From NCBI RefSeq assembly GCF_037138995.1, contig NZ_JBAXHI010000010.1, forward strand, positions 49,479 through 113,478: DNA of 64,000 nucleotides. The letters run 5' to 3'. Below are positions 25,971 through 34,565 of the stretch, piece by piece. A program made the position numbers and the translations under genes. This DNA comes from Chlorohelix sp037138995 (GTDB lineage Bacteria > Chloroflexota > Chloroflexia > Chloroheliales > Chloroheliaceae). The first letter of the stretch is position 1. Every line of letters starts with the position of its first letter. The notes under the pieces are model-generated. The model was not told the origin of the DNA, made no database searches, and worked only from the letters and a program-made list of their open reading frames with translations.

Positions 25971-27260
25971 ATGAAATTAGGGGTTATTGGCGGAGGAGCG
26001 TTAGGCTTGACGGTGGCGTTGCGCCGCGCTCAAGCAGGCGATGAAGTGGTAATTTTCGAGAAAGGACAAGAGTCGGGCGGACTTGCTGCTAGTTTCCCCG
26101 TTACTGCAAAGGGCAAAGATGGTTCACACCTTGAGAAATATTATCATCATATCTTCGGTACAGACAAAGACATTATTCGCCTGATTGATGAGCTTGGGCT
26201 AACCTCAGAAATGGTCTGGAAAAAGCCCAATTCTGCCATTTTGCGCGATGGCAAGATTTTCCGATTGGATGGGGTAGTCAGCATTTTGCGCCTGAAGCCC
26301 ATCCCCTTCATTGACCGGATTCGTATGGGAGTAGTAGGGCTATATCTAAAGCTGGAAGGCAACTACCAGCGTTTAGCAAAAACTACCGCCAATGCTTGGG
26401 TGCAAAAATGGATGGGCAAAAACAGCTACGAGGTGGTTTGGAAGCCGCAACTGCTCAACAAGTTCGGCGACAAATACGACCAAATTGCCATGCCGTGGCT
26501 GTGGAGTCGTATCCATGAGCGCACTTTTGCGCTAGGCTATATGCAGGGCGGGTTCAATAAATTTTATGTTGCGTTAGAAAAAGCGGTCAAAAAAGCCGGT
26601 GGGCAAGTGCGATTTGGCGCAAACATCAGCGACATCAAGCCCAAGCCAGATGGCAAAGTGAGTATTACCGAAGGTGGGCAAGAGTATATATTCGATAAGG
26701 TAGTGACTACAGTACCGACCCGCGTCTTTACCAAAATGGCGGAATCAAGCCTTCCGCAAAGTTATATTGAAAAATACGGTGGGGCAAATTCGGTGGAGCA
26801 TTACGGGGCGCAGGTGGTAGTATTGTCGCTCAAACGCTCGGTAATGCCCGCCTATTGGTTGAGTATCACCGACCCCGGCTATCCCTTCCTAGCGATGGTG
26901 GAGCATACCAACTTTATGCCTACTTCCGACTACGATGGGCAACACTTGCTTTATATGGGCAATTACTTGCCGCACACGCACCCCTATTTTTCAAAAACCG
27001 CTGAGGAAATGGTCAAGGAATTCATTCCGGCAATCAAACGCATCAACCCGGATTTTGACGAAAGTTGGATAAACCGTTTCTGGGTTTGGGGCGGACCTTA
27101 CGCTCAGCCAATTGTAACGATGGACTATTATTCCAAGCTTCCACCGCACGAAACGCCCATCCCCAATGTATATTTGGCAAATATGGCGCACGTGTACCCG
27201 CAAGACCGAGGACAGAATTACAGTATCAAGCTTGGCGAGAAAATCGCCAAACTGCTATAG
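25971..27260 (+). CDS. FAD-dependent oxidoreductase (amine oxidase / UDP-galactopyranose-mutase-like)
   Basis: A 429-residue flavoprotein. The Rossmann motif is VIGGGALGLTVALRRAQAG at the N-terminus with the acidic end of strand 2 in VVIFEKGQESGGLAASFPV, then KYYHHIFGTD, the second conserved region of NAD(P)-binding Rossmann amine-oxidase-family proteins. The C-terminal VYLANMAHVYPQDRGQNYS is the FAD-binding end of this group, which includes protoporphyrinogen-oxidase-like and sugar-mutase-like enzymes. I chose the ATG at 25971 since AGGAAG lies just before it and the fold starts there; an upstream ATG at 25923 adds only polar residues. Its place behind a GT39 gene suggests a role in sugar or polyprenyl metabolism. 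Confidence 0.82.
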   Translation: MKLGVIGGGALGLTVALRRAQAGDEVVIFEKGQESGGLAASFPVTAKGKDGSHLEKYYHHIFGTDKDIIRLIDELGLTSEMVWKKPNSAILRDGKIFRLDGVVSILRLKPIPFIDRIRMGVVGLYLKLEGNYQRLAKTTANAWVQKWMGKNSYEVVWKPQLLNKFGDKYDQIAMPWLWSRIHERTFALGYMQGGFNKFYVALEKAVKKAGGQVRFGANISDIKPKPDGKVSITEGGQEYIFDKVVTTVPTRVFTKMAESSLPQSYIEKYGGANSVEHYGAQVVVLSLKRSVMPAYWLSITDPGYPFLAMVEHTNFMPTSDYDGQHLLYMGNYLPHTHPYFSKTAEEMVKEFIPAIKRINPDFDESWINRFWVWGGPYAQPIVTMDYYSKLPPHETPIPNVYLANMAHVYPQDRGQNYSIKLGEKIAKLL

Positions 27261-27271
27261 TAAAGCAAAAG

Positions 27272-27304
27272 CCCCTATCCCAACTAATCGGAAAGGGGTT
27301 TTTT
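27272..27304 (+). terminator. Rho-independent terminator between convergent genes
   Basis: CCCCTATCC pairs with GGAAAGGGG (one mismatch) and is followed by six T residues on the plus strand. It ends the oxidoreductase transcript. The minus strand side also has a short T-run, so it may work both ways. Confidence 0.88.
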
Positions 27305-27312
27305 GATTCCTT

Positions 27313-30306
27313 TTAGAGATTCACCCCGATTATCCGATAGCCATAGCCGGGAATGGTGAGCCTGTAGGTATCGCCGGGTTTCACCTTGCCCATCTGGATA
27401 GGCTCTGTTAGTTCTGTCCAGTCGTTAAGGGTATATGCAGTAGCGGCATTTAGTTCAAGGCTTGGTTCTGAGAGCGGCAAATCAACCTGACCAGAATTTG
27501 GCGAAGGGTTGAACAGGATAATAAAACCACGCCCATTCAGAATATGCGCTGCTCCATCAATATTCACGCCATCAGGGAAGTTAAGCACATGCTGATAAAC
27601 CGTAAAATATTCGGCAAATTGCTTGCGCCAGTTGAATAATTCCTTGAGAAAACTCAGATATTCTTTGGGTACTTTTGTAAGGTCAAGCGAACCTCCCGCT
27701 TGCGTTGCCCCATTTCCAATAACGCTAATCGTTGCGTACTTCAGAATGTTCAAAGGCTGCCCCAACCCTTGATTCAAAGTGCGGCGATAGTTAACGCCAT
27801 ACCAATCGCCCCAGATAGAGCTATAGGGATACTCATAGGTTGCCTGAAATATTTGCTGGCGGCGTGCTAGTTCGCCTTCCAGTATCGGAGGTGTATCGAG
27901 GTCAGATAATTGCACCTGATCAACCACGCTCAACCAATGAACATTCGCCGGGGCGCTCCATAACGCAACTCGCAAATCCGGGCGAATGGTTCTTAGCTCG
28001 CTTAGGAGAGAAGCATAATATTTAATCATCTCATGATGCTCTTCGTCAGGAGTGCGCCAACGACTCTCGCTACTCTGGCAACCGCTAATATACCAGTCCC
28101 TACCATCCCAATATATTTCCTCAAGCGGATAATTGCGGGCAATTTCTAGCATACGAGCATGAATATAATCGCCTGCGCCTGAAAGTGGGCAAAACCGTTG
28201 TTTGGGGTCTTGCTTATCCACCCATTTTGGATGTTGTGCGGCAAACTCGTTATAGCCCTCCTGTGCTTCATAGCTGCGACTGAAAGGATTAATCCACAAG
28301 CCAAGTGTTTTATTATTTGCCTTGAGCTTTGCTACAATAGGGTCTAGTCCGTTGGGGAAGCGTTCGGGATTTACCTGAAGCGGTGCGCCTAACTGCCAAC
28401 CCGCATCAATATGCAGCATATCGTAAAAGCCTACCAATTGCATCTGGTCAATCACATCTAGCAATAGCTTCTCATTTATTTCCTGCTCATACGGATACCA
28501 AGTGCTAAACCAAACCGGGTCACGCTTGCCTTTGACCACCGCATACTGATTATAGATATATTCGTTGTAGCGTTTAAACCCAAGTTCAAGATTGCCGCGC
28601 CACGCTCCAAGCACACTGCTGCCACTTCTAAAACCTTTAGCAGGTTCTACAAAATCGGTGTTCCCAATTTTCAGATTGCCTTTATTGGTAAAAAGCTCAT
28701 CTCCAAATAGCGACTCATCAAAGAAATACAACCCTTCCTTTTGATTATGCAAAGCAGCAATAGCGTTCGATTCGTTTGCAACAAAATAACGCTCCGACAA
28801 TGAATCTAAGTTTACCTGTTTTTTGACTATCGAGGCATCGTAGTTCGGTTCGGCTGACCCAAAGGTTTGTGCAAAGCGTTGTGCAGGGGCAATCGGCTCA
28901 AGCGTGGGTATTGCTTGCCAATCTTCCAGAATGACCTGTTTAATAACCCAATCAGGGGCTTCAAAAGGCGCAACCTCAATCCATTTCCTGATAAAGTTTT
29001 CAGCCGATAAAGCCTGATAATAGAGCCATACCTTTACGAACGCTCCCTGAAACTCGCCTTCTAACTGTACTCGCGCCACACTTCCTGTAATACCTTGCAC
29101 CGGTAATTCAAAAGCGGTGGCTCTGAACATGCCAGAGTCCAGCACAACATTATTATCGGGTTCACCAGCTAGTTCGTGTGATAGAGTAATCCTGAACTCA
29201 GCCCCCGAACTGGATAAATATTCCTGCCCGGTCAGAAGATTCTGAAGGCTGGTTGAAATTGCTCCGCCTTCATTCCCAAAAAGCACTTCACGTTGGATAG
29301 CGCCGTTGCCGATTTCGAGCAATTTATCGCCTTGCCAGTTATCAGCAAATCGTACAAAACTGGCAGTTTTCGTACCCTGTATAGCAGCCGATGGCATCGA
29401 ACCATACCGCCACGTATAATAATGTTGCCCTACATTGCCCATTTCAACGCGCCATTCAGGAGAGTTTGCCGGGTTATAGGTTAGGACGCGCCGCTGAAAA
29501 AGCTGAACCAATACATTTTGTTCTTTACCTGCAATCTTTGTTGTAATCCAGTAAGGCTCTGTTATCGGCAAACCGGCTGCGAAAACCCAATCAAAAAGTC
29601 GGTCATACGAATAATAGCCATCTTTATAAACAACGCCCCTCGAATTAAAATAATTAATAAATACATCCGGGATGTTATGCCCCACCAAAGGCTCATAATA
29701 ACTATTGACCACCTTATAGCCTTCAAGTAAGCTATCCACCCTTAGATTTGCCCTATTATCTATCCACTGATTTACAGGGTTGCCGATATTTTGGGTAGCG
29801 CGATGGTCGTTATTTAAAGAAGCGAAAATGGTAAAAGTAGCGTAGGTAGGAGCAGCGGGATTAACTTGTGCCGGGTCGCCTGCAACCGGAGCAGTAGCAG
29901 GAGAAGAAGCGCTATAGCGGTTGTCGCCAGTTTGTATTTGCCCGCTCACCAGTTCTTTCACCAATAAGCCATTTGTTAAATACCAAGGGCTAGTAGGGTC
30001 GGTATTGGGGTTATTTATCTCCATCCGGCTCTTGTCCCAGTAAGCCACCTGTCGCGAACCGCCCGGAGCTTCAAGATAAGGTTCAAAATCAACTTTAATG
30101 GGCTGCGTTCCCCACAGCCAGCTACGCGCCGCTTGACCTGCCGCAACAGGCATATCATTACGTGACCAGAGGTTACTAAATTTTCCAATAGCGTTGCTGG
30201 TACTTGCATAGGATATGGTGGTTACATCGCCGGCTTGGACAAGCTCGACAAGGCATAGCAGCGTAAGCGCAAGAATTGAGATTTTTCTAAGTCGTAATAT
30301 CTGCAA
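27313..30306 (-). CDS. Secreted GH36-like alpha-galactosidase with a Chloroflexota N-terminal module
   Basis: A 997-residue exported protein. Residues 1-25 are a signal peptide (LALTLLCLVELVQAG). Residues about 55-302 form a module with RSWLWG, YWDKSRMEINNPN, LLVKELVSGQIQTG and RRVLTYNPANSPEW, VEMGNVGQHYYTWRYG, which I recall from many Chloroflexota secreted proteins. A beta-supersandwich (330-590) precedes a TIM barrel (about 595-900) with DAGW (634-637) and EIYWDGRD (731-737), where D734 fits the GH36/melibiase nucleophile; D802 in QLSDLD is a candidate acid/base. A small C-terminal beta domain ends the chain. It probably removes alpha-linked galactose or a similar sugar from external polysaccharide. 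The substrate is inference. Confidence 0.8.
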   Translation of the reverse strand: MQILRLRKISILALTLLCLVELVQAGDVTTISYASTSNAIGKFSNLWSRNDMPVAAGQAARSWLWGTQPIKVDFEPYLEAPGGSRQVAYWDKSRMEINNPNTDPTSPWYLTNGLLVKELVSGQIQTGDNRYSASSPATAPVAGDPAQVNPAAPTYATFTIFASLNNDHRATQNIGNPVNQWIDNRANLRVDSLLEGYKVVNSYYEPLVGHNIPDVFINYFNSRGVVYKDGYYSYDRLFDWVFAAGLPITEPYWITTKIAGKEQNVLVQLFQRRVLTYNPANSPEWRVEMGNVGQHYYTWRYGSMPSAAIQGTKTASFVRFADNWQGDKLLEIGNGAIQREVLFGNEGGAISTSLQNLLTGQEYLSSSGAEFRITLSHELAGEPDNNVVLDSGMFRATAFELPVQGITGSVARVQLEGEFQGAFVKVWLYYQALSAENFIRKWIEVAPFEAPDWVIKQVILEDWQAIPTLEPIAPAQRFAQTFGSAEPNYDASIVKKQVNLDSLSERYFVANESNAIAALHNQKEGLYFFDESLFGDELFTNKGNLKIGNTDFVEPAKGFRSGSSVLGAWRGNLELGFKRYNEYIYNQYAVVKGKRDPVWFSTWYPYEQEINEKLLLDVIDQMQLVGFYDMLHIDAGWQLGAPLQVNPERFPNGLDPIVAKLKANNKTLGLWINPFSRSYEAQEGYNEFAAQHPKWVDKQDPKQRFCPLSGAGDYIHARMLEIARNYPLEEIYWDGRDWYISGCQSSESRWRTPDEEHHEMIKYYASLLSELRTIRPDLRVALWSAPANVHWLSVVDQVQLSDLDTPPILEGELARRQQIFQATYEYPYSSIWGDWYGVNYRRTLNQGLGQPLNILKYATISVIGNGATQAGGSLDLTKVPKEYLSFLKELFNWRKQFAEYFTVYQHVLNFPDGVNIDGAAHILNGRGFIILFNPSPNSGQVDLPLSEPSLELNAATAYTLNDWTELTEPIQMGKVKPGDTYRLTIPGYGYRIIGVNL

Positions 30307-30492
30307 CTGTTCAACATTCTCCGAATGAAAAAGCCATAAAACAAGATTTAATGCGATATAATAGCATACTATCTATTATTAGAGAGATAAGTGATAACGC
30401 AAGTACATCAGTGACAATTCAAGAATTTAGGGGACTTATCAAGGTATTTATTGAGGTTATTTTTGTCATAGGGTAATTTAAGGTGTTTCAAA

Positions 30493-33372
30493 CTAGGCTT
30501 TCGGCGGCAGCCATTGGTTTAGGCACTTTTCGAGTTGCTGTAATGTAACAGGTTTGGGCATGTAATCATCCATTCCAGCCGCAGTACACTCATCCCGGGT
30601 TTCTGGCAGCGCATTGGCGGTAATTGCAATAATCGGTATATGCTTACCAGTAACCTTTTCATTGGCTCGAATCTTACGAGTGGTTTCAAATCCATTCATT
30701 ACCGGCATTAGACAATCCATCAAAATCAAACCATAATTTATGTGTTCAAGAGCAACAAGGGCTTCCTGACCGTTTGCAGCTATGTGCGACGCATAACCAA
30801 GCCGCTCTAATTGGCTACTAGCGAGTTTTTGATTGGCAATTACATCTTCTACCACTAATATCATGCGCCCTGCTTTTAATTCTTTTGTATAAGATATTTC
30901 GGATCTGATGCTTGTTTTTGGCAGGTTTTTGCCCTGTTTTCTTGATTTTCTTATCAATTCTTCGAGTGTATCTATAAGTTGTAATTGTTTAAATGGGCGG
31001 CTCAACTCAGCGCTGAAATAATCGCGCAATTCAAGGCGACTTTCATAATTTGGAAGTAGTATTAAATGGTTGGCTTTTAATTCATATTTAGTTTTTATAG
31101 TCTTAGCCAAATCTAACCCGCTCATATCATCTAGGCTATTATCAATCAAACAAAAATCGGCCTGTTGATTTTCAGGCATGGAATTAAAATATTCCAAAGC
31201 AGCTTTACCGGTTGCTACCCGCTTAACTTTGAGCTTTAACGGTTCCAAATAACGATATAGAATATCCCTTATATTTTGGCTGCTGCTAACCAAAATAACC
31301 TCGCGTCCTCTGAGAAGCGGATTTTCAAGCATAGTTGCGCCTTCCAGAACCTTAAAGGGGATTCTAAACCAGAAAGTAGTTCCTTTTCCTTCTTCGCTTT
31401 CAACTCCAATCTCGCCGTTCATTTTCTCAACCAATCGCCGGGTAATTGCCAATCCTAAACCGGTTCCTCCATATTGGCGAGTGGTTGAATTATCTGCCTG
31501 AATAAACGGCTGGAAAATAATATCTTTCTTGTTTTGGGAAATACCGATACCATTATCACGCACATAAAATTTCAAGATGCAATTATCTTTGGTTTCCTCA
31601 ATACAAACGACCTGTATTACAACCTCGCCTTTATCCGAAAATTTAATGGCATTGCCCAGTAAATTAAGCAGGATTTGCCTTAAACGTCCGGCATCGCCAC
31701 TAATTCGTTTTGGTACATCAACCGCTACATAAGTAAGGAGTGATACTCTTTTTTCAGTTGCTTTTGCGGTAAGTAAATCTGCGGCGCTCTCCACTACGCC
31801 TGTAATCTCCACAGGTGCTTCATCCAAAATCAGTTTGGCGGCTTCAATTTTTGAGAAATCGAGAATATCATTTATTATTGACAAAAGAGCATATGCCGAA
31901 TCTTTAATAACTGTAGTAAATTCAAGTTGCTCCTCATCAAGCCCCGCATCTAATAGCAATTCGGACATACCAATGATACCGTTCATCGGTGTCCGAATTT
32001 CATGGCTGACAGTAGCAAGAAACTCAGATTTAAGCCTTGAAGCTTCCAGAGCTTCATCTCTAGCCGTTCTCAAGGCTTGCTCTATTTGGCGGCGTTCTGT
32101 CATATCTGTGATAACTGCCACCGAACCTATGATTTTCCCATTGTCCCAACGCGGAGAACCATTAATAAGTACATAGATAGGGTTGCCGGAACTATGGCAA
32201 AGGCGTATTTCATAATTAAAAGTTTTACCTGCTAAACGCAATTCCCATATTTGCTGCATATAGGGAATATCTTCTTCAAAGGTAAAATCAAGAGGGGACT
32301 TACCAATCAACTGTTTTGATTTATAACCCAGCATTGCCGCATAAGCAGGGTTGACATATTCGAACTTGCCTTCCTGATTAGTTACAGTCAAGCCTTGCCC
32401 CATCGTATTCATTATTTTTAGCGCAAAATCTCGCTGGGTACGTAATTCCAACTCAATGTTTTTACGCTCGGTAATATCCTGAGAAACGCCAAGTGTTTGG
32501 ATAAGCTTACCCGTAGCATCCCGTTTAAAAGCAATAACACGGTCATTGAACCAATGCAGTTCTCCATTGGCATTTAACATGCGGTATTCTATTTCAACTA
32601 TTTTGCCGGGTGCGCTTTCCTGCAAATTATTCAAAGCAGTGAATAACAAAGGATAATCCTCAGGATATATTAACTTGCCGAGTACACCCTCACCCATCTC
32701 AGCAATTTGTTGCTGGCTATAACCTAACAATGTTTCGATTCCAGAATTTACGTACAGATTAAGATCGTTAACTGGATCATAAACATACAGCAAATAAGGT
32801 AAAGTGTAAGCTATGCTCTCGACGAATCGCTGACTCTCCAACAGTTCTTGCTCATTCTGTATCTTTTGAGTCAGCAATTCTGCTAGGTCAATATGACTCA
32901 ACTCATTTTGCGCTATCATAGCGAGGTCACGCAGGTTTTCTCTATCAGTCTCGCTAAACTTGCGAGGCATATTATCTATTAGACAAAGAGTACCAATTTT
33001 ATAACCTGTGGTACTAGATAGAGCGTATCCGGCGTAGAAGCGTATATGTGGCTCACCAACAACCAAGGGATTGTCAAAAAAACGAGGGTCTTCTAGGGCA
33101 TTTTCAACAACAAATATCTCATCACTTAGGATAGCATGCCCACAAAAAGAAACTTGGCGACCTGTCTCCCGTACATCCAGCCCAAAATAAGCTTTAAACC
33201 ATTGCCGCTTTTCGTCAATCAGACTTACCAATGCAATAGGAACATTAAAAAGGCGAGTGGCTAAGCGTACAATACGGTCAAAGCGCTCTTCGCTATCTGT
33301 ATCGAGTATATTTAAGGCTCTGAGACTATTAAGCCGCTCGGCTTCATCGGCAGGTATTCGAGGCTCTATCAT
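30493..33372 (-). CDS. Cytosolic hybrid histidine kinase (GAF-PAS-PAS-HisKA-HATPase-REC-REC)
   Basis: A 959-residue sensor kinase without membrane segments. Order: GAF (about 20-165), PAS (190-305), PAS (315-430), HisKA with H457 in VSHEIRTPMNG, HATPase (560-675; N box NLLGNAIKF, G boxes DNGIGIS and GGTGLGLAI), then two receiver domains. The first receiver (691-800) keeps a central aspartate at D744 but has VSSSQN where the acidic pocket should be, so it is probably a pseudo-receiver. The second (836-955) is complete, with VVED and phospho-acceptor D886. Last gene of an eight-gene operon; it follows a single-domain response regulator by 3 bp. Confidence 0.93.
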   Translation of the reverse strand: MIEPRIPADEAERLNSLRALNILDTDSEERFDRIVRLATRLFNVPIALVSLIDEKRQWFKAYFGLDVRETGRQVSFCGHAILSDEIFVVENALEDPRFFDNPLVVGEPHIRFYAGYALSSTTGYKIGTLCLIDNMPRKFSETDRENLRDLAMIAQNELSHIDLAELLTQKIQNEQELLESQRFVESIAYTLPYLLYVYDPVNDLNLYVNSGIETLLGYSQQQIAEMGEGVLGKLIYPEDYPLLFTALNNLQESAPGKIVEIEYRMLNANGELHWFNDRVIAFKRDATGKLIQTLGVSQDITERKNIELELRTQRDFALKIMNTMGQGLTVTNQEGKFEYVNPAYAAMLGYKSKQLIGKSPLDFTFEEDIPYMQQIWELRLAGKTFNYEIRLCHSSGNPIYVLINGSPRWDNGKIIGSVAVITDMTERRQIEQALRTARDEALEASRLKSEFLATVSHEIRTPMNGIIGMSELLLDAGLDEEQLEFTTVIKDSAYALLSIINDILDFSKIEAAKLILDEAPVEITGVVESAADLLTAKATEKRVSLLTYVAVDVPKRISGDAGRLRQILLNLLGNAIKFSDKGEVVIQVVCIEETKDNCILKFYVRDNGIGISQNKKDIIFQPFIQADNSTTRQYGGTGLGLAITRRLVEKMNGEIGVESEEGKGTTFWFRIPFKVLEGATMLENPLLRGREVILVSSSQNIRDILYRYLEPLKLKVKRVATGKAALEYFNSMPENQQADFCLIDNSLDDMSGLDLAKTIKTKYELKANHLILLPNYESRLELRDYFSAELSRPFKQLQLIDTLEELIRKSRKQGKNLPKTSIRSEISYTKELKAGRMILVVEDVIANQKLASSQLERLGYASHIAANGQEALVALEHINYGLILMDCLMPVMNGFETTRKIRANEKVTGKHIPIIAITANALPETRDECTAAGMDDYMPKPVTLQQLEKCLNQWLPPKA

Positions 33373-33375
33373 TTC

Positions 33376-33756
33376 CTATTTTTGTTCAAGCGCTGCGCCA
33401 ATAGCCTGGATAACTTCACTGCTACTGGCTGGTTTTGTAAGAAAGCCATTAGCGCCCTCTTTTCGTGCAGTAATTCTATCCTCATCCTGACCGCTTGCAG
33501 TCAACATAATAAATGGAATTGCCTCTAAATTTTTATCGTGGCGCATTCTACGCAACAATTCCATACCATCCATTCTTGGCATAGCCAGGTCGGATATTAC
33601 CAAATTTATCGTAGATTTCTCAAGCAAAGTCAGGGCTTCCTGTCCGTTTAGAGCCTGAAGAACCTCAAAACCATGCTTTCTAAGGGTAAACCCAAGCGTT
33701 CTATGAATTATAAGACTATCGTCAACAACTAGTATCGTACTCATCGTAATTAACAC
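33376..33756 (-). CDS. Single-domain response regulator (CheY-like)
   Basis: A 126-residue receiver domain without an output domain. It has the acidic pair in ILVVDDSLIIHRTLG, the phospho-acceptor aspartate in LVISDLAMPRMDG, and the threonine and lysine of the switch region (IMLTASG, FLTKPASSSEV). It would take phosphate from the hybrid kinase encoded 3 bp downstream and act by protein contact, perhaps on the partner-switching proteins encoded just upstream. Start ATG at 33756; an in-frame alternative about 4 codons inside is possible. Confidence 0.93.
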   Translation of the reverse strand: MLITMSTILVVDDSLIIHRTLGFTLRKHGFEVLQALNGQEALTLLEKSTINLVISDLAMPRMDGMELLRRMRHDKNLEAIPFIMLTASGQDEDRITARKEGANGFLTKPASSSEVIQAIGAALEQK

Positions 33757-33762
33757 CTTGAA

Positions 33763-34107
33763 TTATATGCTGAAGCTTTTTCGAGCTTCTTCTGCGGTTT
33801 CAAAAGTATCGAAGACCCGATCAAATCGAGTCAAGCGTAAAATTCGCCGAGCCGCTTCAAGTTTTGGCAATACCATTTTCACATCCCCTTCTTGCTGGCG
33901 GGCATGCTTTAGTAAGGTTACCATTACAGCCATTCCGGCGCTATCCATAAATTCAAGGTTGGTCAGGTCAAGCACATAACGGATAACTGACTGATTTTGC
34001 AATTCATCCAATTTTGACCGCAATTGAGGGGCGGTGAACGCATCCAACCGTCCTTCTAATTCCAGCGTTACAATTCTGATTACTATGTCAAAAACATTGA
34101 TGTTCAT
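33763..34107 (-). CDS. STAS-domain anti-sigma-factor antagonist (RsbV/SpoIIAA-like)
   Basis: A 114-residue STAS protein. LEGRLDAFTAPQLRSKLDEL and LDLTNLEFMDSAGMAVMVTLLKHAR are the family core; the serine in MDSAGM is the residue phosphorylated by an RsbW-type kinase and dephosphorylated by a SpoIIE-type phosphatase, both encoded immediately upstream. It starts 2 bp after the kinase gene. One of two STAS genes in the operon. Confidence 0.93.
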   Translation of the reverse strand: MNINVFDIVIRIVTLELEGRLDAFTAPQLRSKLDELQNQSVIRYVLDLTNLEFMDSAGMAVMVTLLKHARQQEGDVKMVLPKLEAARRILRLTRFDRVFDTFETAEEARKSFSI

Positions 34108-34109
34108 AA

Positions 34110-34565
34110 TTAAATATCTTTCTTGCTTATTGTTAGGGCTTTTTCTATAGTCCAGCGATTGTATAAACCATCGCGCCTGTACTCGAAAGAATCGGTCAAT
34201 TGCTCGACTAGAAACAGACCGTAACCATGCACCTGAGCATTCTCAAGGTCTGGGGCTGTTTCGATGTCACTTTGAAATTCTTTTCCGGTATCACTGACTT
34301 TTACCAAGATGCGTAAGGGTTCATTTAGTAATCGAAACTCCAGCCAGATACGATAACCCGGTTTTTCCTCATAGGCATGCCCAACAATATTTGTACAAAT
34401 TTCGTGAACCGCCAATTGCAAACCATACGCGAGGTTTTCCGGTTCTTCTAGGTCTTCAATTCTTTCAAGGATGCCATTTATCAGCGAACCAAGTATATTC
34501 AAATATTTATAATCAGCCGGTAATTCCAACTTGATTAAAATTTCCGATTCAGCCCTATTGTTCAT
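34110..34565 (-). CDS. RsbW-like ATP-binding anti-sigma kinase (HATPase_c_2)
   Basis: A 151-residue GHKL-fold protein. The N box is AVHEICTNIVGHAYEE, the G1 box KVSDTGKEF and the G2 box VHGYGLFLVEQLTDSFEY, matching RsbW/SpoIIAB serine kinases, which phosphorylate STAS antagonists and sequester a partner, usually a sigma factor. No sigma factor is encoded in the window, so the target is elsewhere or is not a sigma factor. The start overlaps the stop of the phosphatase gene by one base. Confidence 0.9.
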   Translation of the reverse strand: MNNRAESEILIKLELPADYKYLNILGSLINGILERIEDLEEPENLAYGLQLAVHEICTNIVGHAYEEKPGYRIWLEFRLLNEPLRILVKVSDTGKEFQSDIETAPDLENAQVHGYGLFLVEQLTDSFEYRRDGLYNRWTIEKALTISKKDI

